A DNA stretch of 17,084 nucleotides, taken from contig JAGQKQ010000012.1 in assembly GCA_020430005.1 (NCBI GenBank), positions 1 to 17,084 on the forward strand, given 5' to 3'. Of this stretch, positions 7,517 through 14,308 are shown piece by piece. A program made the translations under genes and the position numbers. The stretch is from Candidatus Omnitrophota bacterium. GTDB taxonomy: Bacteria > Omnitrophota > Gorgyraeia > Zapsychrales > Zapsychraceae. Numbering within the stretch: position 1 is the stretch's first letter; every line of letters starts with the position of its first letter. The notes below the pieces were generated by a model. That model was not told the origin of the DNA and ran no database searches. It was given only the letters and a program-made list of their open reading frames with translations.

Positions 7517-8500
7517 ATGTTAGGTATAAACCTTAATAAAGTGAAAAGGATTGGTATTCTTACATCCGGTGGCGACGGGCCGGGAATGAATGCCGCTATT
7601 CGTAGTGTTACCCGCTTTGCTTTGAATGAGGGTTTAAAAGTGAGTGGCATTATGCGGGGTTATGAGGGACTTCTAAAAGAAGAAATCGAAGATTTCGACC
7701 ATCGTTCGGTATCGAATATTATTAACAGAGGCGGAACGATTTTAAAAACAGCGCGTTCAAAAGATTTTGCCGAGGATGCGGGTAAAGAAGCCGCTGTTAA
7801 GATTTTGAAAAAACATGGTATCGGCGCTTTGGTGGTGATTGGTGGTGACGGTAGTTATAAAGGTGCGGCACGTCTTTATGAAAAGTTTGGATTCCCGACC
7901 ATCGGTTTGCCGGGAACGATTGATAATGACATTAACGGAACCGACCAGACCATCGGATGCCACACCGCGGTTCACACGGCTTTAGAAGCTATTGATAAGA
8001 TTCGAGACACGGCCCATAGTATGGAACGGATTTTTATCATTGAAGTCATGGGGAATCGTTCCGGATATATTGCGGTGGAAGTTGCCCTCGGGGCTGGCGC
8101 GGAAGAAGTTATTGTTCCGGAGCGGACCTTTGATTATGATAAGATGGTTCAGGATATCAAGGCCGGACATCAAAGAGGCAAAATCAGTTGGATGATTGTT
8201 GTTGCCGAGGGGGCCGGTAAAGCTCATGAGTTGGCTACAACAGTGACCTCCATGACAGGCCTGGAATCCCGTTTTGTTGTTCTGGGACATGTTCAGCGAG
8301 GAGGAACTCCTTTGGGCCAAGATCGTATTCTGGCGACACGTCTTGGGGCGGAGGCCGTTCGGTTAATTCAAAAAGGGAAATTTGGCAAAGCTGTCGGGAT
8401 ATTACAGGACGAAATTAATGTGATTGATCTGAAAGATGCGACGCATAAAGAGTTTCGGCATTTAGACAGTTTTATAAATTTAATTGAAACTTTAAACTAA
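7517..8500 (+). CDS. pfkA: 6-phosphofructokinase, ATP-type
   Basis: 327 residues of the PfkA family, phosphorylating fructose 6-phosphate in glycolysis. Motifs are ILTSGGDGPGMNAAIR at the N-terminus, VIGGDGSYKGA (109-117), GTIDNDINGTDQTIGCHTA with catalytic Asp136 and Asp138, MERIFIIEVMGNRSGYIA, and LGHVQRGGTPLGQDR. GGDGS, rather than GGDD, indicates ATP and not pyrophosphate as phosphoryl donor. The N-terminus is about seven residues longer than usual before the first strand. A clear AAGGAT ribosome site precedes ATG 7517. It follows ahcY by 20 nt and may be cotranscribed, though there is no obvious functional tie to SAM metabolism. Confidence 0.95.
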   Translation: MLGINLNKVKRIGILTSGGDGPGMNAAIRSVTRFALNEGLKVSGIMRGYEGLLKEEIEDFDHRSVSNIINRGGTILKTARSKDFAEDAGKEAAVKILKKHGIGALVVIGGDGSYKGAARLYEKFGFPTIGLPGTIDNDINGTDQTIGCHTAVHTALEAIDKIRDTAHSMERIFIIEVMGNRSGYIAVEVALGAGAEEVIVPERTFDYDKMVQDIKAGHQRGKISWMIVVAEGAGKAHELATTVTSMTGLESRFVVLGHVQRGGTPLGQDRILATRLGAEAVRLIQKGKFGKAVGILQDEINVIDLKDATHKEFRHLDSFINLIETLN

Positions 8501-8510
8501 TTAACTAGTG

Positions 8511-8581
8511 ACCCTGTCGCCCAGATACCCTGAGATCCAGAAAAAAATATTTCGGGGTTCCCGGGTTACAGGGTCTCTGGG
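8511..8581 (+). repeat. Octad-periodic inverted repeat (hairpin) between pfkA and ilvC
   Basis: Five-base G/C cores recur exactly every 8 nt. The left arm has CCCTG, CCCAG, CCCTG, TCCAG at 8512, 8520, 8528 and 8536. The right arm has CGGGG, CCGGG, CAGGG, CTGGG at 8553, 8561, 8569 and 8577. The arms are inverted: 8520-8540 pairs with 8561-8581 with about 18 of 21 positions paired (two of them G-T), leaving a 20-nt loop with an A run. A one-unit shift also pairs (ACCCTGT 8511-8517 with ACAGGGT 8568-8574). Only five Ts follow it at 8588-8592 before the ilvC ribosome site, so it is not a convincing intrinsic terminator. It has the same architecture as the elements at 49-233 and 10215-10277 but a different unit sequence. 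Confidence 0.75.
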
Positions 8582-8609
8582 GTTCGATTTTTAAAAGGAG
8601 AAAAGAACA

Positions 8610-9602
8610 ATGCCAAAGATTTATTATGACAAGGATGCGGATTTAGGAATATATAAAAACAGAAAGATTGCGATTGTTGGTTATGGTATTCAGGGCCGCG
8701 GACAAGCTTTGAGCTTGCGTGACAGCGGATTAGACGTTATCGTTGCCCAACGCAAGGGCGGGCCGAACTATGACAAAGCGGTTGCTGACGGATTTAAACC
8801 GGTAGAGGCCAAAGATGCGGCGAGAGACGCGGATGTTATTATGATCTTAACTCAGGATCATGTTCAGGGCGAGTTATACCGAAAATCTATCCGTCGTTAT
8901 ATGAAAAAAGGAAAATCCTTAGCGTTTTCTCATGGCTTCAATATCCATTTTGGTCAAATTAAGCCGCCAAAAGATATCGATGTATGGATGATCGCACCGA
9001 AAGGTCCTGGAGCTTTGGTTCGTCGTCAGTTTGAAGAAGGAAAAGGTGTTCCTTGTTTGGTCGCCATTTATCAGGATGCGTCCGGTAAAGCGTTGAAAGA
9101 CGCTTTGGGTTATGCCAAAGGAATCGGCGGCGGTCGTGCCGGAATTTTTGAAACATCCTTTAAAGAAGAAACTGAAACCGATTTGTTCGGCGAACAAGCT
9201 GTTCTTTGCGGAGGCTGTAGTGAATTGATTAAAGCCGGTTTTGAAACGTTAGTGGAAGCGGGTTACGCACCGGAAATGGCCTATTTTGAATGTCTTCATG
9301 AAATGAAATTGATTGTGGATTTGATGTATGAAGGCGGTATTGTCGGGATGCGTGAGCGTGTTTCTGATACCGCAGAATATGGGGATTATTCCCGTGGACC
9401 GCGTGTCATTACGGAACGTACTCGTAAAGAAATGAAAAAGATCCTGACGGAAATTCAAAAAGGGAAGTTTGCCAGAGAATGGATGAGAGAAAACAAAAAT
9501 GGTCGAGAAAACTTCCTGCGGTACCGAAAAGAATCCGCTAAACACCCTATTGAGAAAGTCGGAGCGAAATTACGCGACATGATGTCGTGGATGCAAAAAT
9601 AG
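8610..9602 (+). CDS. ilvC: Ketol-acid reductoisomerase, class I (short form)
   Basis: 330 residues. It converts acetolactate or acetohydroxybutyrate to the dihydroxy acids of valine and isoleucine synthesis; valine precursors also feed LeuA. The N-terminal Rossmann motif is GYGIQGRGQALSLRDSG. Catalytic elements are SHGFNIHFGQI, APKGPGALVRRQF, the metal site DLFGEQAVLCGG, ECLHEMKLIVDLMYEGGI and SDTAEYGDYSRGPRVI. The cofactor loop reads QRKGGPNY (47-54); the serines that normally hold the 2'-phosphate of NADPH are replaced by Gly and Asn, so cofactor preference may differ. The ribosome site AAGGAG is at 8595-8600. No ilvB/ilvN is in the window. Confidence 0.97.
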   Translation: MPKIYYDKDADLGIYKNRKIAIVGYGIQGRGQALSLRDSGLDVIVAQRKGGPNYDKAVADGFKPVEAKDAARDADVIMILTQDHVQGELYRKSIRRYMKKGKSLAFSHGFNIHFGQIKPPKDIDVWMIAPKGPGALVRRQFEEGKGVPCLVAIYQDASGKALKDALGYAKGIGGGRAGIFETSFKEETETDLFGEQAVLCGGCSELIKAGFETLVEAGYAPEMAYFECLHEMKLIVDLMYEGGIVGMRERVSDTAEYGDYSRGPRVITERTRKEMKKILTEIQKGKFAREWMRENKNGRENFLRYRKESAKHPIEKVGAKLRDMMSWMQK

Positions 9603-9604
9603 TA

Positions 9605-10219
9605 ATGAAATTACATTTAGGCTGCGGAACAAAAAAGCTCAACGGGTGGATAAATATCGATTCCGTTAAGGCTTGCCAGCCGGATGTGGTTTGCGATATC
9701 AGTCAGCCGTTACCTTACGAGGATCAATCGGCTGACGAAGTCTTAGCGGAGGATTTATTAGAACATTTCGATAAATATCTCCGCTTTGTCGTTTTTTACG
9801 AATGGACACGCGTCTTAAAAATCGGTGGACGAATCACGATTCAGGTTCCGGACTTTAAAAAGACACTCTTTAAATATTTTAAGTTCGGTTTTGATAATTT
9901 TGTCGATTTTATTTTTGGCGAGAACCTCTGGAATTCCAGGATTTATATCGGACATTTTGGAAATCACAAATGGGGTTACTCCCAAAAGACGCTGCGTGCC
10001 TTTGTAGAGCAATTTGGCATTAAAGTGTTAAGCCTCGAAACCAAAGGGCTGAATATCCGTCTGGTTGGTGAAAAAGCCAGGCATGTTTCCCAAGACGAAT
10101 TGGATACGCTCCTGATTTACTCTCATGCGAATAAATTTGGAGACGGGGCAGACAAAGTCGCCGTAAAGTTTGCCCGGGAAAAAATAAAAGAATTTCAAAA
10201 AAACCAAAAGGATGTGTGA
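9605..10219 (+). CDS. Class I SAM-dependent methyltransferase-like protein
   Basis: 204 residues from ATG 9605, 2 nt after ilvC. The N-terminus reads MKLHLGCGTKKLNGWINID, with LGCG as motif I for SAM and Asp19 as the likely ribose-binding acid. VVCDISQPLPYEDQSADEV and LEHF then match the Methyltransf_11-like core, with a post-core GGRITIQVPDF segment. Such small proteins are common in glycan clusters and act on unknown substrates. A GTG at 9587 would extend it by six codons into ilvC, but the conserved start motif and close coupling favour 9605. No clear ribosome site is seen, so reinitiation after ilvC is likely. Its stop codon lies inside the heptad repeat at 10215-10277. The C-terminal tail is lysine-rich. 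Confidence 0.8.
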   Translation: MKLHLGCGTKKLNGWINIDSVKACQPDVVCDISQPLPYEDQSADEVLAEDLLEHFDKYLRFVVFYEWTRVLKIGGRITIQVPDFKKTLFKYFKFGFDNFVDFIFGENLWNSRIYIGHFGNHKWGYSQKTLRAFVEQFGIKVLSLETKGLNIRLVGEKARHVSQDELDTLLIYSHANKFGDGADKVAVKFAREKIKEFQKNQKDV

Positions 10220-10277
10220 TCTGTGTTCAGTGGTCTGTGATCGATAAATGATCACTGATCACGGCCCACGGACCACA
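10215..10277 (+). repeat. Heptad-periodic inverted repeat (4 + 7-nt loop + 4) before leuA
   Basis: Four left heptads with core GTGNTC start at 10215, 10222, 10229 and 10236. A 7-nt loop GATAAAT fills 10243-10249. Four right heptads of the opposite sense start at 10250, 10257, 10264 and 10271 (GATCACT, GATCACG and two more). Across the 28 opposed positions I count 21 Watson-Crick pairs, 2 wobbles and 5 mismatches, the mismatches mostly falling at the same unit positions. The first unit contains the TGA stop of the upstream methyltransferase, and the element ends 8 nt before the leuA ATG. An A run rather than a T run follows, so it is not a + strand terminator. Same design as the elements at 49-233 and 8511-8581. 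Confidence 0.8.
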
Positions 10278-10285
10278 AAAAAGTT

Positions 10286-11815
10286 ATGGCTAAAAAAGAT
10301 AAAGTATTGATTTTTGACACAACCTTACGCGACGGGGAGCAGGCTCCCGGCGCCAGCATGAATGAAAAAGAGAAATTGGAAATCGCTTATGGTTTGGAAC
10401 GTCTGGGGATTGATATTATAGAAGCCGGGTTTCCTGTGATCTCAAAGGGAGATTTTGATTCCGTCCAGATGGTGGCCAAACACATAAAAACGTCAACCGT
10501 TTGCGGTTTGGCGCGTTCCATTAAAAAAGATATTGAGGCGGCGGCTGACGCGGTAAAACCGGCCAAGAAAAAACGGATTCATGTGTTCTTGGCGACATCC
10601 AAAATCCATTTACAGCATAAATTGCGGAAATCCGAAGATGAAATTTTGAAAATGGCGGTCGATGCCGTTACGTTAGCCCGCCAGAAGGTCGACGATGTGG
10701 AATTTTCTCCGGAAGACGCCTCACGTTCGGAAAAAGAATTTTTGTTCCGCATTTTGGAAGCCGTTATTAAAGCCGGAGCCACGACGGTAAATATTCCGGA
10801 TACGGTTGGTTATGGTGTCCCATCGGAATATGGGCGTTTGATCGCGGACATTGCCAACAATGTGCCGAATATTAATAAAGCGATTATTTCCACTCATTGT
10901 CATGATGATTTGGGCTTGGCGGTAGCGAATTCATTGGCCGGCGTTATGAACGGTGCCCGTCAAGTGGAATGTACAATCAATGGCGTTGGCGAGCGTGCCG
11001 GTAATGCATCGTTGGAAGAAATCGTGATGGCGATTAACACACGTTCAGATGTCTATGGGTGTACCACAAATGTTAAAACCAAGGAAATCTGCCGCGTGTC
11101 CCGTTTGGTGAGTAAGGCGACAGGGTTTGTTGTGCCGCCGAACAAGGCTATTGTTGGGGCCAACGCGTTTCGTCATGAATCCGGAATTCATCAGGATGGG
11201 GTTTTGAAAGAGCGAACCACTTATGAAATTATCCGTCCTGAGGATGTCGGTTTTCACGGAACAGGTTTGGTATTGGGAAAACATTCCGGACGTCACGCTT
11301 TTCGTGACCGATTAAAAGCCTTGGGCGTTATTTTGAAAGATAAAGAATTGGACACCGCCTTCGAGCGGTTTAAAGCGGTCGCCGATAAGAAAAAACAGGT
11401 GTTTGATGAAGACTTGATTGCGATCGTTGAAGATGAAATCAAAGTATTCCAGAAAATCTGGAGTTTGGACAGTGTAACCTATCAAAGCGGGACAAATGTA
11501 AAGCCGCAGGTGGAAGTTGTTCTTAAATCCAAAGGTAAGAAATATACCAAATCATCGTCGGGTGATGGTCCCGTGGACGCATGCTATAAAGCCATTGATG
11601 CGATCACCAAACTTAAAGGGGAGTTGATTGATTATTCTATTCAATCGGTAACGCGTGGAAAAGATGCCTTGGGAGAAGTTATGGTGAAGGTTAAAATGGA
11701 TGGCAAGCAGGTTATCGCGCATGGAACCAGCACGGATATTTTGGAAGCATCCGCGAAAGCCTATATTAACGCGGTGAACAAAACACTTTCACAGAAAAAA
11801 GATACCAAAAAATAA
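10286..11815 (+). CDS. leuA: 2-isopropylmalate synthase
   Basis: 509 residues, full length. It condenses 2-ketoisovalerate with acetyl-CoA, the first step of leucine synthesis. The catalytic barrel shows IFDTTLRDGEQAPGASM with metal-binding Asp11, THCHDDLGLAVANS with His204 and His206, and ECTINGVGERAGNASLEE with Asn240. A linker has HESGIHQDGVLKERTTYE. The C-terminal regulatory LeuA_dimer domain (about 385-500) includes SSGDGPVDACYKAID and TRGKDALGEVMV, so leucine feedback is likely. These features favour LeuA over homocitrate or citramalate synthase. There is no visible Shine-Dalgarno; a heptad hairpin ends just before the ATG. The stop overlaps aroE by one base (TAATG). Confidence 0.96.
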   Translation: MAKKDKVLIFDTTLRDGEQAPGASMNEKEKLEIAYGLERLGIDIIEAGFPVISKGDFDSVQMVAKHIKTSTVCGLARSIKKDIEAAADAVKPAKKKRIHVFLATSKIHLQHKLRKSEDEILKMAVDAVTLARQKVDDVEFSPEDASRSEKEFLFRILEAVIKAGATTVNIPDTVGYGVPSEYGRLIADIANNVPNINKAIISTHCHDDLGLAVANSLAGVMNGARQVECTINGVGERAGNASLEEIVMAINTRSDVYGCTTNVKTKEICRVSRLVSKATGFVVPPNKAIVGANAFRHESGIHQDGVLKERTTYEIIRPEDVGFHGTGLVLGKHSGRHAFRDRLKALGVILKDKELDTAFERFKAVADKKKQVFDEDLIAIVEDEIKVFQKIWSLDSVTYQSGTNVKPQVEVVLKSKGKKYTKSSSGDGPVDACYKAIDAITKLKGELIDYSIQSVTRGKDALGEVMVKVKMDGKQVIAHGTSTDILEASAKAYINAVNKTLSQKKDTKK

Positions 11816-12684
11816 TGACGCAGGATCAAAAAACGATTTACGGCATCATTGGTAATCCTTTAAAGCATAGTCTGTCTCCGGCGATGCATAATGCGGCGTT
11901 TGCCGAATTAGATGTGCCGGCAGAATATAAACTGTTTCCTTTAGAAGAAAATGAGCTGGACCAGTTCTTTACCGATCTGCGCAAAGAAAACTCACCGATT
12001 TTCGGTTTGAATGTCACCGTTCCCTACAAAGAAAAAGTTTTATCTTACATAGACAGTCTGAATCCTCTGGCTGAACGTATCGGAGCGGTTAATACAATTG
12101 TTATTAATCAAAAACGAAAACTGCTGGGTTATAATACCGACGCGCCCGGTTTCATGGCTCATATGGCGGAGTTGGAAATGAACATGAGGGGAAAAAGGGT
12201 GGCGATTCTCGGGGCCGGCGGTTCCGCCCGTGCCATTATCGGGACGCTGTGTATGATTCCCGACCGTCCTGAATCCATCAAGATTTATAATCGGACAACC
12301 TCCCGTCTTGAAACGCTGTTAGAAGACATCGGGCAGCGCATCAATATTGATATTGTTGAGCCGGTTAACAGTATTGATGACTTGAATATGGAATTAGCTG
12401 ATGTCTTGATTAATACCACCTCTTTGGGGCTTAAGAAGGATGATCCGCTTCTTCTGGAAGACGAGCTTTTTCATCCGCATATGTTTGTTTACGATTTGAT
12501 TTATAATCCGCCGGAAACAAAACTTTTGGCCCAGGCCAGAAAAAAGGGAGCCAAGACAGCCAACGGATTAGGGATGTTATTTTATCAGGGTGTGCTGGCG
12601 TTGCAGCATTGGGCCAACACACAACTGGATGACAAAGTCAAAATCGTAATGCGTAAAGCCCTTTACGAAAGGACCGGATGTTGA
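11815..12684 (+). CDS. aroE: Shikimate dehydrogenase
   Basis: 289 residues. It reduces 3-dehydroshikimate to shikimate with NADPH in the pathway to aromatic amino acids. The substrate domain shows GIIGNPLKHSLSPAMHNAAF (Ser19 and Ser21), NVTVPYKEKV with catalytic Lys72, GAVNTIV, and NTDAPGF with Asp109. The NADP domain has ILGAGGSARAI. The closing motifs INTTSLGL, YDLIYNPPET and NGLGMLFYQG are present. Its start overlaps leuA (TAATG) and its end overlaps the prepilin peptidase gene by 7 nt, so the three are cotranslated from one message. It probably works with the aroK product encoded about 1.1 kb downstream. Confidence 0.96.
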   Translation: MTQDQKTIYGIIGNPLKHSLSPAMHNAAFAELDVPAEYKLFPLEENELDQFFTDLRKENSPIFGLNVTVPYKEKVLSYIDSLNPLAERIGAVNTIVINQKRKLLGYNTDAPGFMAHMAELEMNMRGKRVAILGAGGSARAIIGTLCMIPDRPESIKIYNRTTSRLETLLEDIGQRINIDIVEPVNSIDDLNMELADVLINTTSLGLKKDDPLLLEDELFHPHMFVYDLIYNPPETKLLAQARKKGAKTANGLGMLFYQGVLALQHWANTQLDDKVKIVMRKALYERTGC

Positions 12685-13712
12685 GCGAGACAACAGTTAT
12701 CGGCAGTTTTTTGTTTGTTCTCGGTGCCTGTGTCGGTAGTTTCCTTAATGTTTGTATTGTGCGCTGGCCGCACGAGAAATCCGTTGTCAAACCGCGTTCC
12801 CATTGTCCGAAGTGTCAAAAGCCCATCGCCTGGTCCGATAACATTCCTCTTTTTAGTTATATCCTTCTCGGCGCGAAATCGCGTTGCTGTCATCAAAGAA
12901 TTCCTTTCCGTTATTTCTTTGTGGAATTATTAACCGCTTGCGCCTTCGTTGGATTTTATCTGTATTATGGCTTGGATATTATTTTGATTCCGTATTTGTT
13001 TATGTTGTCATGTTTTATTGTCGCCACGTTTGTGGATTTTGAACACCGTTTAATTCCCGACGAGGTCAGTGTGGGCGGGATGGTTTTTGGGTTGGTTTTT
13101 GCGGCCCTGATTCCATCAATGTTTACAGTTGATCAGCAGGCGGTGGAAGTCGGGCGCTTAATCATGCGGATTATTACAACGCTTATTTTGTTGGATTGTC
13201 TCGTATCGGTGATCCGTTACAAAAAGAATCCTCCTAAGAATGAAGACGGAGAAGAGGAAGAATATATTGATTTCTGGTTACTGGGTATTATTTGTGCGGC
13301 GACTATTTTCGACTGGCTTGTGGAAAATAAACTGAGTGTCATTCAACAATCAGGTCTGAAATCCATTATCCCGCACGTGGTCAGCCTGGATATTGCCGTG
13401 ATCGGTTTTATGGTCGGTGGCGGATCTATCTACGCGATGGGAGTTCTGGGCGACTTTTTATTCAAAAAAGAATCTATGGGTGGCGGGGATGTTAAACTCA
13501 TGGCGATGGTCGGGGCCTTCTTGGGATGGAAGCTGGCTATTTTGAGTTTCTTTATCGCGCCTTTCTTTGGGGCTATTTACGGAATCTACGAAAAAATCCG
13601 CACAAAAGACACCGTTATTGCTTACGGGCCGTTTCTGGTTTTAGGCTCGCTCATCAGCCTTTTCTGGGGTGAATTGATTATCCACTGGATCATCAACGGC
13701 TACCGGTTTTAA
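12678..13712 (+). CDS. pilD: Prepilin peptidase (type IV leader peptidase) with large insert
   Basis: 344 residues, longer than the usual 250-290. It cleaves and N-methylates type IV prepilins or pseudopilins at the inner membrane. The start GSFLNVCIVRWP is typical. CPKC (43-46) is half of the zinc motif; the other half reads RCCHQRI, with a Ser where the third Cys is expected. The catalytic aspartates are Asp120 in DFEHRLIPDEV and Asp271 in MGGGDVKLMAMVGAFLGW. They lie 151 residues apart, against 64 in Pseudomonas PilD and Vibrio TcpJ, so about 85 residues are inserted, with an extra acidic segment (NEDGEEEEY) and added hydrophobic helices. AAAGGA precedes ATG 12678; TTG 12681 is an alternative start. 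It overlaps aroE. Confidence 0.9.
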   Translation: MLSETTVIGSFLFVLGACVGSFLNVCIVRWPHEKSVVKPRSHCPKCQKPIAWSDNIPLFSYILLGAKSRCCHQRIPFRYFFVELLTACAFVGFYLYYGLDIILIPYLFMLSCFIVATFVDFEHRLIPDEVSVGGMVFGLVFAALIPSMFTVDQQAVEVGRLIMRIITTLILLDCLVSVIRYKKNPPKNEDGEEEEYIDFWLLGIICAATIFDWLVENKLSVIQQSGLKSIIPHVVSLDIAVIGFMVGGGSIYAMGVLGDFLFKKESMGGGDVKLMAMVGAFLGWKLAILSFFIAPFFGAIYGIYEKIRTKDTVIAYGPFLVLGSLISLFWGELIIHWIINGYRF

Positions 13713-13748
13713 CCCTCCTTATAAATAATATTAATAATAGTACTCTAA

Positions 13749-13777
13749 TTGACACGGCATGGGGTGTGTGCTAAAAT
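13749..13777 (+). promoter_or_regulatory. Strong sigma-70 promoter for leaderless aroK
   Basis: A perfect -35 TTGACA (13749-13754), a 17-bp spacer, and -10 TAAAAT (13772-13777) preceded by TGC (13769-13771), an extended -10. Transcription would be expected to start about 7 nt downstream, at or next to the A of the aroK ATG at 13784. The preceding gap (13713-13748) is AT-rich and shows no clear hairpin terminator. Confidence 0.8.
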
Positions 13778-13783
13778 TCAGCC

Positions 13784-14308
13784 ATGTCGTCACATTCCAA
13801 TATCGCACTCACAGGGTTTATGGGCGTTGGTAAGTCCATGGTTTCTAAGAAGTTATCAACTTTACTGGACAGACCTGTGATCTCCACCGATGCGATGGTG
13901 ATTGAACGGGCCGGGATGCCGATTGCGGATATTTTCCGTGAATATGGTGAGCAGCATTTCCGGCAGCTGGAGGCGGAGGTCATTCAGGATATTGGGAAAA
14001 AGACCGGGGTTATTATTGATTGCGGTGGCGGTATCCTGCTCAATCCGGAAAATGTGACGGCCTTAAAGCAACATGCGACATTGATTTATTTAAAGGCATC
14101 CCCCGATTGTATTCTGGAAAATCTGCAAAAAACAGACGGGTTTAAAAAACGGCCTTTGTTAGATGTTGATGATCCGCTGGCAAAAATTAAAACAATGATG
14201 ACCGAGCGGCAGGCATATTACGAACAGGCCCAGATGACAATTGATGCGGATTTTAAAACCATTGATGAGATTACGGAAAGTGTATTAAAGGCGGTAAACA
14301 ATGACTAG
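13784..14308 (+). CDS. aroK: Shikimate kinase
   Basis: 174 residues, usual length. It phosphorylates shikimate with ATP. Walker A is GFMGVGKS (Lys17, Ser18), the shikimate-binding Asp36 lies in STDAMVIERAG, Arg60 in FRQLE, GGG at 81-83, and the lid Arg123 in KKRPLL. The common DxD pair reads STD here, so the first Asp, linked to Mg binding, is Ser34. The start is fixed: an in-frame TAA lies 12 nt upstream within the promoter -10 box, and the next Met falls inside the Walker A region. There is no ribosome site, and the promoter places the transcript start at the ATG, so leaderless translation is inferred. It overlaps dprA by 8 nt. Confidence 0.93.
   Translation: MSSHSNIALTGFMGVGKSMVSKKLSTLLDRPVISTDAMVIERAGMPIADIFREYGEQHFRQLEAEVIQDIGKKTGVIIDCGGGILLNPENVTALKQHATLIYLKASPDCILENLQKTDGFKKRPLLDVDDPLAKIKTMMTERQAYYEQAQMTIDADFKTIDEITESVLKAVNND

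Noticed and set aside
7982..8320. 112-codon minus-strand frame inside pfkA
   Set aside because: Antisense to conserved phosphofructokinase motifs and with no family resemblance; same reasoning for the minus-strand frames at 6942-7256 and 2097-2399.
8511..8592. Intrinsic terminator after pfkA
   Set aside because: The hairpin is strong, but only five Ts follow, several bases after the stem and immediately merging into the ilvC ribosome site; unit periodicity explains the structure better.
8508..8595. GTG-initiated 28-codon frame through the hairpin upstream of ilvC, as a possible leader peptide for attenuation
   Set aside because: No ribosome site, no run of Val, Leu or Ile codons, and its codons are dictated by the octad repeat.
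9587..9604. GTG 9587 as the methyltransferase start
   Set aside because: It only adds six residues overlapping ilvC before the conserved MKLHLGCG start, and has no better ribosome site than ATG 9605.
10215..10277. CRISPR or classic tandem repeat array
   Set aside because: Units are 7 nt with no spacers, and the second half is inverted, so it is neither a CRISPR nor a simple microsatellite.
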